Shown here in pieces: positions 7,042-19,636 of a DNA stretch of 49,623 bases. The first letter of the stretch is position 1, and the number at the start of each line of letters is the position of its first letter. Source of the stretch: Bacillota bacterium (GTDB lineage: Bacteria > Bacillota > Ch66); assembly GCA_013178045.1 (NCBI GenBank), contig JABLXP010000012.1, positions 1-49,623 on the forward strand, given 5' to 3'. The notes beneath the pieces are model-generated. The model was not told the origin of the DNA. It did no database searches and worked only from the letters and a program-made list of their open reading frames with translations. The translations under genes were made by a program, and so were the position numbers.

Positions 7042-7521
7042 TTAGGCCCTTTCGCGATCTCGTATTGCGCGCTGGATCTCCCGGCGGGCATCACGTTCAG
7101 CAATATCCTCACGTTTATCGTGCAGTTTTTTCCCGCGGGCCAGGGCTAATTCCAGCTTCGCCCGTCCCCGCTTGAAATATAGTTTCAGGGGGACCAAAGT
7201 TAACCCCTGCTGCTGAGTCTTTCCGAAAAGCCGGTTGATCTCCGACTTGTTTAGCAGGAGCTTGCGCGTTCGCAGCGGGTCATGGTTAAACCGATTTCCC
7301 TGTTCATAGGGACTGATATGCAGATTATACAGAAACGCTTCCCCATCTTCCACTTTCGCGTAACTGTCTTTGAGATTCGCTTTTCCAGCCCGGAGAGATT
7401 TGACCTCCGTCCCGGTCAAGACCAGGCCAGCTTCATAAGTTTCCTCGATAAAATAGTCGTGTCTAGCCCGGCGGTTCTCGGCCACGACCTTCACCCCGTC
7501 TTTTTTGGGAACTGCCTGCAT
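7042..7521 (-). CDS. smpB: SsrA-binding protein SmpB
   Basis: A 159-residue protein when started at the ATG at 7521, which has GAGGTGAG upstream; a longer frame to 7569 has no such site. SmpB binds tmRNA and delivers it to stalled ribosomes. It shows the family's [28 protein letters not shown] core, the [12 protein letters not shown] segment, and the basic C-terminal tail [22 protein letters not shown] that enters the mRNA channel. It lies 19 bases before ssrA, in the same direction, which is a functional pairing and may be one transcript. Confidence 0.96.
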   Translation of the reverse strand: MQAVPKKDGVKVVAENRRARHDYFIEETYEAGLVLTGTEVKSLRAGKANLKDSYAKVEDGEAFLYNLHISPYEQGNRFNHDPLRTRKLLLNKSEINRLFGKTQQQGLTLVPLKLYFKRGRAKLELALARGKKLHDKREDIAERDARREIQRAIRDRERA

Positions 7522-7648
7522 AGAACTCACCTCGAAAAATAAACCCTCTTGTCTGCGGCCCTTGAACACTTATGCCCAAACAACCAGGGTTTATTCACAT
7601 AAGACGTTGTCGGGAAAGCTTTTCCGTGTACTCAGAGTTTGCTATTTT

Positions 7649-7676
7649 ATTATAGCATAATTATCAGTCACGTCAA
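7649..7676 (-). promoter_or_regulatory. Promoter for smpB-ssrA
   Basis: On the minus strand TTGACG (7676-7671) and TATAAT (7654-7649) are separated by 16 bases. This lies in the short gap after rnr, so smpB can be transcribed independently of rnr. Confidence 0.6.
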
Positions 7677-7681
7677 GCCAG

Positions 7682-10021
7682 TCAGCTGCGGCGGCGTGTT
7701 CCCTTACGACCACGGCGCATCTTTCCTGCTGTAGAGCTCTCGGGGCTTGATTGCTCATGGAGGGGCACACTCTCCTTCTTACCTCTTCCGCGCCCCTTAT
7801 TTACTCCCATGGCCTGACTCGTTTTTTTCTGTCCCGTTTTTTTCGTCTTCTTTCGTTCTGGGCCCAGTTCAACCACCGTCTCACGCGGCCAAACCCTCTC
7901 GGTACCCTCTTCAGTCACCAACTCAAAATCAATCTGTCTTTGTTCAACATCAACGCGGACCAGTTTCACCTTGACCAGGTCCCCGATCTTATATGTCTTT
8001 TTGGTGTGTTCGCCGAGCAAAGCCGGCGGTTTCTCAATAAACTGGTAATAATCATCGGCCATGGTGGAAACGTGGACCAGCCCCTCGACCAGATTTTCCA
8101 ATTCCACAAACATGCCGAAGGGCACGACACTGGAGACGATCCCTTCCATAACCTCTCCCACAAAGCCCTGCATGTACTCGACCTTCTTAAGTTCGATCGT
8201 TTCCCGCTCCACCTCTTCCGCCACTAATTCTCGAGCCGAAGTCTGTTCCGCATAAGCCGGCATCAATTTGGCCAGGGCCGCCTTCTTCCTGGCGCTTATC
8301 TTTCCAGTCGGCAATACTTCCTTTAAGACTCGGTGGACGATCAGGTCAGGATAGCGCCGGATCGGAGAGGTGAAGTGGGTGTAATCACCAACCGCCAGGC
8401 CGAAGTGACCTAACGGTTCAGCAGCATAACGGGCGTGCTTCATCGAGCGCAGGGTCAGGGTCTGCACTACCCGCTGTTCCGGGCGTCCCTCCACTTTCTG
8501 GATGATCTCCTGGATCGTCCGGGGATGCACTTCATTGTTAATGATCTTGATATGATATCCAAAGGCGTGCAGGGTCTCGTTTAATTCAACGATCTTATCC
8601 AACGCCGGTGGCTCGTGGACGCGGTAAAGCGCCGGTACCCCGAGCCGATGGAGGTGCTGGGCTACCACTTCATTGGCCATCAACATGAATTCTTCAATGA
8701 TCTGGTCCGCAATTGACCGCGGATACCGAACTATCTCCAGGGTTTTTCCATATTCATCCAGGATCGCTTTGCTCTCGGGAAAATCAAAATCAATCGAGCC
8801 TCGGGCTACTCGCCTCCGTTGCAGGAGACGGCATAATTCCTCCATATGCCGGAAGTCATCTACCAGATAATCGTAACGCTGGAGAAGTTCCGGGTCCTGA
8901 TCAACCAGGATCCGCTTAACATTGGTGTAGGTCATCCGCTCATTGATGTGGATGACGGAAGGGACGATCTCATATTTAACTACTTGTGGGGTGTGGTCGA
9001 TCTCCATGAACACTGACATGGCCAGTCGGTCGACCTGTGGGTTGAGGCTGCAGATTCCATTGGATAATTTAGGCGGCAGCATCGGCACCACCCGGTCGAC
9101 CAGATAGACGCTCGTTCCTCGCCGTAGGGCCTCCTTATCCAGGGCGCTTCCTGGCTTGACATAGTAGCTGACGTCAGCGATGTGCACGCCCAGATGATAA
9201 TTGCCGTTAGGCAACATCTCCAGCGAGACAGCATCATCCAGGTCCTTGGCGTCTTCTCCATCAATGGTCACCATCTTCAACCCCCGCAGGTCGCGCCGCC
9301 CGATCATTTCTTCGGCTCGAACGTGGTCAGGAATCCTGGCCGCTTCCCGCTCAACTTCCGGCGGGAAAGCCTCCGGCAAATCATACTTGCGGATAATCGA
9401 CAGGATGTCGACCCCCGGCGCGCCCTTCGGTCCGAGGACCTCGCATATTTTCCCTTCCGGCAGGCGGCGCTTCCCCGGCCACTGGGTGATTTCTACTACT
9501 ACCTTGTCACCGCTTTTCGCCTGCTGTTTATTACCTGGCTGAATAAAAATGTCATGAGCGATCCGGGGATCATCGGGCACCACAAAGCCGACGTATTTAC
9601 CTGCGTCAAACGTGCCAACAATTTTGGTGTTGGCCCGTTCCAGGATACGAATTACTTCTCCTTCCGGCCGCCGGACCTCGCGAAGGCCAGTATATAAACG
9701 CACCACCACCCGGTCGTTATGCATCGCCCCGTTCAAATCTTCTCCTTTAATGTAGACATCGCTTAGACCCGGTTGGTCTGGCAGCAGGAAAGCAAATCCC
9801 TTCGCGTGGCCCTGCAGCCGACCGACCACCAGGTTCATTCGTTCTGGGAGGCCGTACTTGCCGGTTCTGGTTAGCACCACGTCCCCCGCCACTTCCATCT
9901 CAGCCAAGAGCTTTAGAAACTTCTTAGTGTCTCTTATAGGCAGCACTTCGAGCAATTCTTCTATTGTCATCGGTTTGTACGTACTTTTCCGCATATAGGC
10001 CAGGATCTCTTCTCTGGTCAC
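7682..10021 (-). CDS. rnr: Ribonuclease R
   Basis: A 779-residue 3'-5' exoribonuclease that degrades structured RNA and works with tmRNA-SmpB in removing faulty mRNA. Order: N-terminal winged-helix (1-60), two cold-shock OB domains (about 62-190), the RNB catalytic domain (about 230-580) with DGEDAKDLDDAVSL, whose aspartates D254, D260, D262 and D263 bind the metal ions, an S1 domain (about 622-705), and a lysine- and arginine-rich tail ending RRGRKGTRRRS. Start is GTG with GGAG upstream. Length is usual. Order secG-rnr-smpB-ssrA is the common Firmicute arrangement. Confidence 0.96.
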   Translation of the reverse strand: MTREEILAYMRKSTYKPMTIEELLEVLPIRDTKKFLKLLAEMEVAGDVVLTRTGKYGLPERMNLVVGRLQGHAKGFAFLLPDQPGLSDVYIKGEDLNGAMHNDRVVVRLYTGLREVRRPEGEVIRILERANTKIVGTFDAGKYVGFVVPDDPRIAHDIFIQPGNKQQAKSGDKVVVEITQWPGKRRLPEGKICEVLGPKGAPGVDILSIIRKYDLPEAFPPEVEREAARIPDHVRAEEMIGRRDLRGLKMVTIDGEDAKDLDDAVSLEMLPNGNYHLGVHIADVSYYVKPGSALDKEALRRGTSVYLVDRVVPMLPPKLSNGICSLNPQVDRLAMSVFMEIDHTPQVVKYEIVPSVIHINERMTYTNVKRILVDQDPELLQRYDYLVDDFRHMEELCRLLQRRRVARGSIDFDFPESKAILDEYGKTLEIVRYPRSIADQIIEEFMLMANEVVAQHLHRLGVPALYRVHEPPALDKIVELNETLHAFGYHIKIINNEVHPRTIQEIIQKVEGRPEQRVVQTLTLRSMKHARYAAEPLGHFGLAVGDYTHFTSPIRRYPDLIVHRVLKEVLPTGKISARKKAALAKLMPAYAEQTSARELVAEEVERETIELKKVEYMQGFVGEVMEGIVSSVVPFGMFVELENLVEGLVHVSTMADDYYQFIEKPPALLGEHTKKTYKIGDLVKVKLVRVDVEQRQIDFELVTEEGTERVWPRETVVELGPERKKTKKTGQKKTSQAMGVNKGRGRGKKESVPLHEQSSPESSTAGKMRRGRKGTRRRS

Positions 10022-10041
10022 ATCTCCGTACCTCTCTCCCG

Positions 10042-10072
10042 GCTAATTCCCTCAGCTAGAGGGAATTAGTTT
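10042..10072. repeat. Hairpin before rnr with T-tract on the opposite strand
   Basis: CTAATTCCCTC and GAGGGAATTAG pair around a short loop, followed on the plus strand by TTTTTATTTTT. No plus-strand gene needs a terminator here; on the minus strand the hairpin lies just upstream of the rnr ribosome binding site. It could stop antisense transcription or act as an rnr leader structure. Confidence 0.45.
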
Positions 10073-10101
10073 TTATTTTTATATCAATAATCTTCCCTTA
10101 A

Positions 10102-10131
10102 TACCTACTGTGTAAGCATCACACAGCAGGT
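10102..10131 (-). repeat. Imperfect hairpin between secG and rnr
   Basis: ACCTGCTGTGT and ACACAGTAGGT pair (one G-U) around seven bases on the minus strand. It lies between the secG terminator and rnr and has no T-run. Function unknown. Confidence 0.35.
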
Positions 10132-10147
10132 TAAAATTGGCTATTTA

Positions 10148-10177
10148 AAAGGTGCTGGACAAGGCTCCAGCACCTTT
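10148..10177 (-). terminator. Rho-independent terminator after secG
   Basis: A perfect 12-bp stem (AAAGGTGCTGGA with its complement) around a six-base loop. On the minus strand it is followed by a short T/A stretch. It lies about 100 bases after secG and before rnr. Confidence 0.65.
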
Positions 10178-10278
10178 CATCGCGATCACGTTTCTTTCGG
10201 TTAACCAGACACCCAGAACACTAAACAAACACATCCCTGAACGACCGTCCACCGTTCGCTTCAGCAAGAATTAATCAA

Positions 10279-10503
10279 CTAGAGCAACGAAACAGCCAGT
10301 GTTAGAACCAAGAAAACCACCGCCAGCACAGTGGATATCTTGTTGAGCAGGTCATCGATCCCTTTCTTCTTGCCAAAAATCGTTTCGGCCCCACCAGCAA
10401 TCGTGCCGGAAAGCCCAGCACTCTTACCAGATTGAAGCAGCACCGTAGCGATCAATCCCAATGAGGACACAACCTGCAAAACCAAGAACAAGGTTTTCAT
10501 CAA
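10279..10503 (-). CDS. secG: Preprotein translocase subunit SecG
   Basis: A 74-residue inner-membrane protein with two hydrophobic segments ([20 protein letters not shown] and VLAVVFLVLTLAVSLL) separated by the characteristic GKSAGLSGTIAGGAETIFGKKKG loop. It joins SecYE in the protein export channel. Length, topology and the loop motif are typical. Its position before rnr is the usual one. Confidence 0.95.
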   Translation of the reverse strand: MMKTLFLVLQVVSSLGLIATVLLQSGKSAGLSGTIAGGAETIFGKKKGIDDLLNKISTVLAVVFLVLTLAVSLL

Positions 10504-10556
10504 ATAAATCCTCCCACCGAATGTGTCATTATTTTTGACTTTATTTAAATATTAAT

Positions 10557-10585
10557 ATTTTAGCACAAATCAAATATAGACACAA
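10557..10585 (-). promoter_or_regulatory. Promoter upstream of secG
   Basis: TTGTGT (10585-10580) and TAAAAT (10562-10557) on the minus strand with 17 bases between. It lies in the gap between the HD-domain gene and secG. Confidence 0.5.
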
Positions 10586-10618
10586 CTGACAAAAAATGTT
10601 GTGTCAGGCCGGTGTATC

Positions 10619-11173
10619 TCACAGGCCCAGTTCGGTGGCGATACCCTGCATCGCCTCTAGAGCTAAACCCAAAAACTCCTCTAGAGAAAGGCCGAGCTCG
10701 CTGCATGATTTGATCTGTTCGCGGTTAGCCCCTCGAGCGAAAGACTTCTCTGCCATCCGGTTGAGCAAGAACGGCACATCAATCGCCGCCAGTTTCTTCT
10801 CCGGACGGATTAACGCCCCGGCCACAATCAGACCCGTTACAGGGTCAGTCGCGTATAGAGCCTTGTCAATTAAACTTTTCCGCACCAGCCCATGCCGATC
10901 GTTATGGGTTTTGACAGCATAAGTCAGGACCTCGGGAAAGCCGTGCTCAGCTAGAATCGCTGCGCCTTGCAAACTATGTCGCTCGGGGTCGTCCTTAGTC
11001 CGGTCATAATCAATATCGTGGAGGAGCCCCGCCAGTCCCCACAGTTCCTCATCTTCCCCAAAATGACGGGCCAAACGACGCATTACCGCCTCACATGCAT
11101 ACATGTGCTTTAATAAATTCTGGTTGTGCACATGCTCCATTAAGAGCTGTAGTGCTTCTTCCCGCATCATCAT
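10619..11173 (-). CDS. HD-domain metal-dependent phosphohydrolase
   Basis: A 184-residue protein of the HD superfamily. The four metal-binding positions can be seen: H23 (LKHMYACEAV), H52-D53 (LLHDIDYD), H90 (VKTHNDRH) and D110 (YATDPVTG). The HDIDYDRTKDDPERHS segment is typical of the small HDIG-type proteins often annotated as 'hydrolase'. The substrate is unknown. The ATG follows GGGAGG. It sits between hppA and secG, apparently with its own transcription context (a hairpin follows hppA). Confidence 0.85.
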   Translation of the reverse strand: MMMREEALQLLMEHVHNQNLLKHMYACEAVMRRLARHFGEDEELWGLAGLLHDIDYDRTKDDPERHSLQGAAILAEHGFPEVLTYAVKTHNDRHGLVRKSLIDKALYATDPVTGLIVAGALIRPEKKLAAIDVPFLLNRMAEKSFARGANREQIKSCSELGLSLEEFLGLALEAMQGIATELGL

Positions 11174-11207
11174 CAGCTAATAACCTCCCGTTATTGTAAT
11201 ATCAAAG

Positions 11208-11228
11208 AGCCAGCGTAAATCGCTGGCT
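11208..11228 (-). terminator. Terminator-like hairpin after hppA
   Basis: AGCCAGCG (11208-11215) pairs perfectly with CGCTGGCT (11221-11228) around five bases. On the minus strand a weak T-rich stretch follows. It lies in the gap between hppA and the HD-domain gene. Confidence 0.5.
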
Positions 11229-11282
11229 ACTTTAAGCTTAAACTAATATACATTTTACCACAATTCGTCATAATTTAACATT

Positions 11283-11759
11283 TCAAAATAAAGGAGCGGC
11301 GACCAAGGAAACAATACTCATCAGTTTGATCAAGATATTAAGAGAAGGGCCCGAGGTATCCTTAAATGGGTCACCAACGGTATCCCCAACCACCGCCGCC
11401 GCATGGGCTGGGGTGCCCTTGCCCCCATAGTTACCGTTTTCGATAAACTTCTTGGCGTTATCCCAGGCACCGCCAGAATTAGCCATCTGGATCGCTACCA
11501 AAACGCCTGTCACCAGAGTCCCCACGATCAACCCGCCCAGAGCTTCCTTACCAATCATAAAGCCAACCACCAGCGGGACCACAACAGCCATGACCCCGGG
11601 GACAAGCATTTCCCGCAGAGCGGCCGCCGTACTGATATCAACACAGCGGGCATAATCAGGCCTGGCTTCACCTTCCACCAGGCCGGGGATGGTCTTAAAC
11701 TGCCGCCGTACTTCTCCGATCATCTTGAAGGCCGCTCTACCGACGGCACTCATGGTCAT
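11283..11759 (-). CDS. hppA: Membrane pyrophosphatase HppA, C-terminal part (separated by frameshift)
   Basis: A 158-residue frame beginning [20 protein letters not shown], which continues the family sequence that breaks off in the upstream frame. It holds the conserved [14 protein letters not shown] and [20 protein letters not shown] motifs, which help bind pyrophosphate and magnesium, and the last membrane segments. Its ATG overlaps the upstream stop as ATGA, so re-initiation is possible. The upstream and downstream parts rejoin in frame with one extra T, or with a -1 slip, in a seven-T run. It could be an expressed second subunit, the end of one frameshifted protein, or an assembly error. 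Confidence 0.85.
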   Translation of the reverse strand: MTMSAVGRAAFKMIGEVRRQFKTIPGLVEGEARPDYARCVDISTAAALREMLVPGVMAVVVPLVVGFMIGKEALGGLIVGTLVTGVLVAIQMANSGGAWDNAKKFIENGNYGGKGTPAHAAAVVGDTVGDPFKDTSGPSLNILIKLMSIVSLVAAPLF

Positions 11760-13237
11760 GGCAGAAAAAAATAGGGAAGCATACCGCCAATCAGCAATCC
11801 GATGATGACCCGATAATCCATCACGTTAATGGCACTCAGCCCGGCTACCGCAGTGTAGGCCGAGAACAAAGCCAAAGCGGTCAGAGCAGCCGAACCGATA
11901 GCAAACCCCTTACCAATGGCTGCTGTAGTGTTCCCCACCGAATCCAGCCGATCGGTAATTTCCCGCACATGCGGATCAAGCTCAGCCATTTCCGCGATCC
12001 CACCGGCGTTATCCGCAATTGGTCCGTAGGCATCAACCGCCACCACCATACCCGTGGTTGACAGCATTCCGACCGCCGCCAGGGCAATACCGTACAAACC
12101 CGCGAACTGATAGGCCACAAAAATTGCTGCTGCGATAACTAAGATCGGCAGAGCAGTACTCATCATCCCTACAGCGATACCGGTAATGATCGTCGTTGCC
12201 GGGCCGGTTTGTGAGGCCATGGCGATTTCTTTCACCGGCCCGTAGTCGCCAGAAGTATAGTACTCGGTCAATAGCCCAACCGCAGTCCCGGCCAGCAGGC
12301 CAGCGGTTGTAGCCCAGAAAACACCCAGGTCGCCAAGTAGCTGGGTGGACGCAAAATAAGTAAAAATGATTACCAGAATCGAACTGCCAAAAGTCCCATT
12401 GCGCAGGGCTTTTTGTGGGCTGGCTTTTTCGTCACCACGCACCAGGAAAGTAGCCAAGATCGAGGCTACAATTCCAGCCGAAGCTAAAACCAGGGGCAGA
12501 ATAACCGCCTTTAATCCATAAACAGTAGTCACCCCAATTGCCATCGCGGCAATGATTGAGCCGACATACGATTCAAACAGGTCAGCACCCATGCCAGCCA
12601 CATCACCCACGTTATCACCAACGTTGTCCGCAATAACCGCGGGATTACGCGGGTCGTCCTCCGGAATGCCGGCTTCAACCTTACCGACCAGATCCGCCCC
12701 CACGTCAGCCGCCTTGGTATAAATTCCGCCTCCGGTTCGCGCGAAGAGAGCAATTGAACTACCGCCCATCGCAAAGGCATTCACAATCATGGTATCCTGA
12801 AAGATTAACCAGAGTACGCCAATACCCAAGAGACCGAGGCCAACAACGGACATCCCCATCACCGTGCCACCGGAAAAAGCAATACTCAGAGCACGATTCT
12901 GTGAATGCTGGGCCGCGTTAGCGGTTCGTACATTGGCCCGGGTAGCGACGCTCATCCCAATAAACCCCGCCAACATTGAGCAGATAGCCCCCGCCAGAAA
13001 ACAGATCGCGGTTTGGATATTGAGAAACAACGCCAGAGCTACAAAAACGATAAAGACAAAAATACTTAAGGTACGATATTGCCGTTTGAGGAAGGCCATT
13101 GCTCCCTCATAAATAGCGTCGGCGATCTCCCGCATCCGCGCATTGCCCGGGTCCTGTATAACAATACGTCGCGTCAAATAGGCAGCGAATATTAAGGCCA
13201 GCAACCCCACTACCGGCGCCCATATGCTGAGATCCAT
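11756..13237 (-). CDS. hppA: Membrane-bound pyrophosphatase HppA, N-terminal part (K+-dependent type)
   Basis: A 493-residue polytopic protein. It holds the substrate motif [20 protein letters not shown], followed by DNVGDNVGD, and the segment [17 protein letters not shown]. The alanine after GNTTA, where K+-independent enzymes have lysine, indicates the K+-dependent class; whether it pumps H+ or Na+ cannot be told reliably. The enzyme couples PPi hydrolysis to ion transport. The frame ends [10 protein letters not shown] at a T7 run, while the family continues [13 protein letters not shown], exactly the other frame. The two parts sum to about 650 residues, normal for a whole HppA. A sequencing homopolymer error, a true mutation or programmed slippage can each explain it. 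Confidence 0.92.
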   Translation of the reverse strand: MDLSIWAPVVGLLALIFAAYLTRRIVIQDPGNARMREIADAIYEGAMAFLKRQYRTLSIFVFIVFVALALFLNIQTAICFLAGAICSMLAGFIGMSVATRANVRTANAAQHSQNRALSIAFSGGTVMGMSVVGLGLLGIGVLWLIFQDTMIVNAFAMGGSSIALFARTGGGIYTKAADVGADLVGKVEAGIPEDDPRNPAVIADNVGDNVGDVAGMGADLFESYVGSIIAAMAIGVTTVYGLKAVILPLVLASAGIVASILATFLVRGDEKASPQKALRNGTFGSSILVIIFTYFASTQLLGDLGVFWATTAGLLAGTAVGLLTEYYTSGDYGPVKEIAMASQTGPATTIITGIAVGMMSTALPILVIAAAIFVAYQFAGLYGIALAAVGMLSTTGMVVAVDAYGPIADNAGGIAEMAELDPHVREITDRLDSVGNTTAAIGKGFAIGSAALTALALFSAYTAVAGLSAINVMDYRVIIGLLIGGMLPYFFLP

Positions 13238-13271
13238 CTGTCTTATCCACTCCCTTACATTTCTGTCAATC

Positions 13272-13297
13272 GACCCGCCATGAATTCATGGCGGGTC
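13272..13297. repeat. Perfect 26-bp palindrome between eno and hppA
   Basis: A perfect inverted repeat from GACCCGCCATG to its complement centred on AATT. No T-run follows on the minus strand. It could end the glycolytic transcript partly or be an RNA-processing site. Confidence 0.7.
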
Positions 13298-13316
13298 TGA
13301 AGTTAAAACTTTAATC

Positions 13317-14657
<1,341 letters not shown>

Positions 14658-14660
14658 TCA

Positions 14661-16235
14661 CTATTTTGCCGCCGGCTGTTCGGTCAAACCCGCGATGATC
14701 AGCGACTCACCCGTCATCTCGGCTGGTTTGGGGATCCCCAGCAGCTGGAGGATTGTTGGTGCAATGTCCTCCAGAGCGCCGCTCCTAAGTTTAACTTGAC
14801 GACGTTCAGGATCAACCAGAATAAATGGCACCCGCCCCAGGGTATGGGCCGTATGAGGCTGCCCTGTTTTTGGGTCAATCATTTCCTCAACATTACCGTG
14901 GTCAGCCGTAATCATTACCTTGCCTCCCCTGGCCAGCACCGCTTCGACAACCTGGCCAAGACACTGGTCGACCACCGTAATCGCCTGTACCGCGGCGTCT
15001 AATATCCCGGTGTGTCCCACCATGTCGGGATTGGCGTAATTTAAAATGATAACATCATAGCGGTCAGCCTCGATTTCTCGAATGACCCGTTCAGTAACCT
15101 CAAGGGCACTCATCTCAGGCTTAAGATTATATGTGGCTACTTTTGGTGAGGGAATGAGGATGCGGTCTTCGCCCGGGTTTGGCTCTTCCACCCCGCCGTT
15201 GAAAAAGAACGTGACGTGGGCATATTTTTCGGTTTCCGCGATCCGCAGTTGTTTCAGCCCGTGCTTGGCCAAAACCTCGCCCAGGGTGTTTTCCAGGTTC
15301 TGCGGAGGAAAAGCCACCGGGGCCTGGATCTGCACATCGTACTGGGTCATACACACATAGTGGGTCCGCGGCCATTTTTGGCGCTTAAACCCGTCAAAAT
15401 CCCGGTCAACAAACGCCCGCGTGATTTCCCTGGCCCGGTCGGCCCGAAAGTTAAAAAAGATAATCGCATCACCGTCCTGCACCGTCGCCCGTGGCTTACC
15501 TTGCTCATCAACAATCACTGTTGGTTCCACAAACTCGTCGGTCACCCGTCGCTCGTACGATTGCTGGACGGCGACCTGGGCAAAAGTCGCCTGATGAACA
15601 CCCTGCCCCCGGACCATCGCGTCGTAAGCTTTTTCCACCCGTTCCCACCGTTTGTCCCGGTCCATGGCGTAGAAGCGACCCATCACCGTGGCGATCGCTC
15701 CCACACCAAGTGTGCGCATTCTTGCCTCTAAAGCATCAATATATTCCTGGGCGTTAGCGGGGGGCACATCCCGTCCATCCAGGAAGGTGTGTACCCAAAC
15801 CCGGGTTAAACCGCGTTCTTTCGCCATTTTCAGCAGCGCGAAGAGGTGTTCAATATGGCTGTGGACACCACCATCCGAGAGTAATCCCATTAAATGCAAA
15901 GCCGTTTTTTTCTGGGCTACCTGATCCATCGCCGCGATCAAGACCGGGTTGGCAAAAAACTCACCGCTTTTAATCGCCCGGTCGATGCGGGTCAACTCCT
16001 GGTAGACCACCCGGCCGGCCCCGATGTTTAAATGACCAACTTCCGAGTTGCCCATTTGACCGCCGGGCAAGCCAACCGCTTCGCCCGAGGCCTCTAAGGT
16101 GGTATAAGGATACTCTTGTTTCAAGCGGTGGTAATTAGGGATCTGGGCCAGCGTAATGGCATTTCCTTGATGGGAAGAACTTTCTCCCCACCCGTCTAAA
16201 ATCATTAGCAGCAGCGGTCTTCCCGTTTTATTCAC
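14661..16235 (-). CDS. gpmI: 2,3-bisphosphoglycerate-independent phosphoglycerate mutase
   Basis: A 524-residue enzyme of the alkaline-phosphatase superfamily, interconverting 3- and 2-phosphoglycerate with manganese. LMILDGWG (D14) provides a metal ligand, and [15 protein letters not shown] carries the phosphorylated serine S64. [38 protein letters not shown] and [11 protein letters not shown] are the other known metal and substrate segments. GTG start with AGGAGG eight bases before it. It follows tpiA with a 12-base gap, implying one transcript. Confidence 0.97.
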   Translation of the reverse strand: MNKTGRPLLLMILDGWGESSSHQGNAITLAQIPNYHRLKQEYPYTTLEASGEAVGLPGGQMGNSEVGHLNIGAGRVVYQELTRIDRAIKSGEFFANPVLIAAMDQVAQKKTALHLMGLLSDGGVHSHIEHLFALLKMAKERGLTRVWVHTFLDGRDVPPANAQEYIDALEARMRTLGVGAIATVMGRFYAMDRDKRWERVEKAYDAMVRGQGVHQATFAQVAVQQSYERRVTDEFVEPTVIVDEQGKPRATVQDGDAIIFFNFRADRAREITRAFVDRDFDGFKRQKWPRTHYVCMTQYDVQIQAPVAFPPQNLENTLGEVLAKHGLKQLRIAETEKYAHVTFFFNGGVEEPNPGEDRILIPSPKVATYNLKPEMSALEVTERVIREIEADRYDVIILNYANPDMVGHTGILDAAVQAITVVDQCLGQVVEAVLARGGKVMITADHGNVEEMIDPKTGQPHTAHTLGRVPFILVDPERRQVKLRSGALEDIAPTILQLLGIPKPAEMTGESLIIAGLTEQPAAK

Positions 16236-16247
16236 ACCAGCAGCCTC

Positions 16248-17006
16248 CTAGTTACGCTTATAGTTAACAATCGACCCAAAAGAATCTGGTTTAAGGCTGG
16301 CTCCCCCCACCAGCACGCCATCAATATCGGCTTGCGCCATTAGCTCGTCAATATTATCCGGTCTGACACTGCCTCCGTACTGAATCCGTACTGCTTCTGC
16401 GGCCACGGATCCAGCCACATCCGCAACGACCTGGCGGATGTACGCGATTACATCCTGGGCGTCAGCCGCAGTAGCCGTCCGCCCGGTCCCAATCGCCCAC
16501 ACCGGTTCATAAGCAATCACCAGGCTGGCCACCTGCTCTGGTTTTAGATCAACCAGCGCCCGTCTGACCTGACGGTCACAGATCGTCCTGGTCACCCCCG
16601 CTTCTCGCTGCTCCAGCGTTTCGCCGACGCACACGATGGGCACCAGTTGATGTAAAAGAGCAGCTTTGATCTTCTTATTAACCAGGGCATCGGTCTCCCC
16701 AAAATACTGGCGCCGTTCAGAGTGACCGATGATCACGTAGCCGCAGCCAGCATCAACCAGCATCGCTGCTGAGATCTCACCGGTGTAGGCCCCTTCCTTT
16801 TCCCAGTGAAGGTTCTGCCCCCCCAACTTGATCTGGCTATCAGCAATGGCCCGCTTCACCGAACTCAAGGCAGTAAAAGGAGGACAAACGACGATATCCA
16901 CATCGTAAACATCCCGCACCCACGGCTTCAACTCTTCAACAAAAGCCACGGCTTCCTCGATTGTTTTGTGCATCTTCCAGTTACCAGCGATAACTGGCCT
17001 CCTCAT
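16248..17006 (-). CDS. tpiA: Triosephosphate isomerase
   Basis: A 252-residue TIM barrel. I start at the ATG at 17006 (MRRPVIAGNWKMH), preceded by GGGGTGA; the longer frame to 17042 adds 12 unlikely residues. NWKMH supplies the lysine, IIGHSERR the catalytic histidine and VIAYEPVWAIGTG the catalytic glutamate; IQYGGSVRPDN and VDGVLVGGASL bind the phosphate. It interconverts dihydroxyacetone phosphate and glyceraldehyde 3-phosphate. Expected position between pgk and gpmI. Confidence 0.97.
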   Translation of the reverse strand: MRRPVIAGNWKMHKTIEEAVAFVEELKPWVRDVYDVDIVVCPPFTALSSVKRAIADSQIKLGGQNLHWEKEGAYTGEISAAMLVDAGCGYVIIGHSERRQYFGETDALVNKKIKAALLHQLVPIVCVGETLEQREAGVTRTICDRQVRRALVDLKPEQVASLVIAYEPVWAIGTGRTATAADAQDVIAYIRQVVADVAGSVAAEAVRIQYGGSVRPDNIDELMAQADIDGVLVGGASLKPDSFGSIVNYKRN

Positions 17007-17096
17007 TCTTTTCACCCCATCTACCCATCCAATCAAAGGCATGGGTAGTACCGACCAGTACCACCCATGTACTCAAAAAAGACTGCTGTCGGTTGT

Positions 17097-18281
17097 TCAC
17101 TTGGCCGCCAGAGCAGCTACGCCCGGCAGCTCGCGTCCCTCCAGGAACTCCAGGGAAGCGCCGCCACCCGTCGAGATGTGGGTAATCTGGTCGGCCACGC
17201 CTACCTTCTCCACGGCAGCTACCGAGTCTCCGCCGCCGACCACCGTGGTGGCCTTAGCTGCCGCCAGGGCTTTTGCCACCCCTTCCGTTCCCTTAGCAAA
17301 CGGCTCCAGTTCAAACACACCCATCGGACCATTCCAGATGATGGTGCGCGCACGATTGATCTGCTGGGTGAATTCCCTGACCGACTGCGGCCCAATGTCC
17401 AGGATCAGCCAATCAGCTGGCACCTCGTCAACGGAAACGGTCCGCGTTAATGCATCCTCCGCCATTCGGTCAGCGATCACCACATCAACGGGCAACACCA
17501 GGTCAACTCCCCGCTGCCTGGCCTGTTCCATCAGCCGCTGAGCAAAGTCTAACTGCTCATCTTCCACCAGGGATTTGCCAACTTCCCGACCCTGGGCTTT
17601 CAGGAAGGTATTCGCCATCCCGCCCCCGATGATCAGGCCATCAACTTTAGTCAGGAAGTTTTCTAACAGCTTAATCTTATCGGAGACTTTAGCGCCCCCG
17701 ATGATCGCCAACAGTGGCCGTTCCGGATGAGACATCACCCGACTCAAGGCTTCCACTTCTTTTTCCATCAGAAACCCTGCTGCCGCAGGAAGCAATTCCG
17801 CCACCCCCGCCGTCGAGGCGTGGGCCCGGTGGGCAGCACCAAAAGCATCGTTGACATAGACATCGGCCAGTTCAGCTAATTGACGCGCAAACTCTGGATC
17901 GTTTTTTTCCTCGCCAGGATGAAACCGCACATTTTCCAACAGGAGCACATCGCCCGGCTTCATCTCGGCGATCATTCGCTTCGGCTCTTCGCCGATGCAG
18001 TCGTTGGCCTTCCGCACCGGCTTGCCCAATAGCTCGGACAACCGCCGGGCCACGGGGTCAAGGCGATATTTCTCCTTGACCTCGCCTTTGGGCCGGCCGA
18101 AGTGGCTGGCCAGGATGACTTTCGCTCCTTTTTCCATAAGGTAGATGATCGTGGGTAAGGCGGCCCTTATTCGGGTATCATCGGTTATAACGTTCTGATC
18201 ATCAACCGGCACGTTAAAATCAACACGCACAAATACTCTTTTGCCGGCGACGTCAAGGTCTCGTATACTGGTTGTCTGCAC
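17097..18281 (-). CDS. pgk: Phosphoglycerate kinase
   Basis: A 394-residue two-domain kinase that makes ATP from 1,3-bisphosphoglycerate. I use the GTG at 18281, since GGAGGTG lies a few bases before it. Motifs: [36 protein letters not shown], the hinge segment [12 protein letters not shown], and [14 protein letters not shown] near the C-terminus. Standard length. It lies 24 bases after gap and in front of tpiA. Confidence 0.97.
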   Translation of the reverse strand: MQTTSIRDLDVAGKRVFVRVDFNVPVDDQNVITDDTRIRAALPTIIYLMEKGAKVILASHFGRPKGEVKEKYRLDPVARRLSELLGKPVRKANDCIGEEPKRMIAEMKPGDVLLLENVRFHPGEEKNDPEFARQLAELADVYVNDAFGAAHRAHASTAGVAELLPAAAGFLMEKEVEALSRVMSHPERPLLAIIGGAKVSDKIKLLENFLTKVDGLIIGGGMANTFLKAQGREVGKSLVEDEQLDFAQRLMEQARQRGVDLVLPVDVVIADRMAEDALTRTVSVDEVPADWLILDIGPQSVREFTQQINRARTIIWNGPMGVFELEPFAKGTEGVAKALAAAKATTVVGGGDSVAAVEKVGVADQITHISTGGGASLEFLEGRELPGVAALAAK

Positions 18282-18305
18282 CAGGCACACCTCCAATTAA
18301 TATCT

Positions 18306-19599
<1,294 letters not shown>

Positions 19600-19622
19600 G
19601 AGTCCCCTTCTAGGTAGGACTC
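19600..19622 (-). terminator. Rho-independent terminator after rpoN
   Basis: GAGTCC and GGACTC pair around an 11-base loop and, on the minus strand, are followed by TTTTTCTTTTT. It separates rpoN from the glycolysis operon. Confidence 0.7.
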
Positions 19623-19636
19623 GTCTGACCTAACCA

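Noticed and set aside
7022-7060. TAAAAT before ssrA as its own promoter
   Set aside because: No acceptable -35 box at 16-18 bases; ssrA is more safely read from the smpB promoter.
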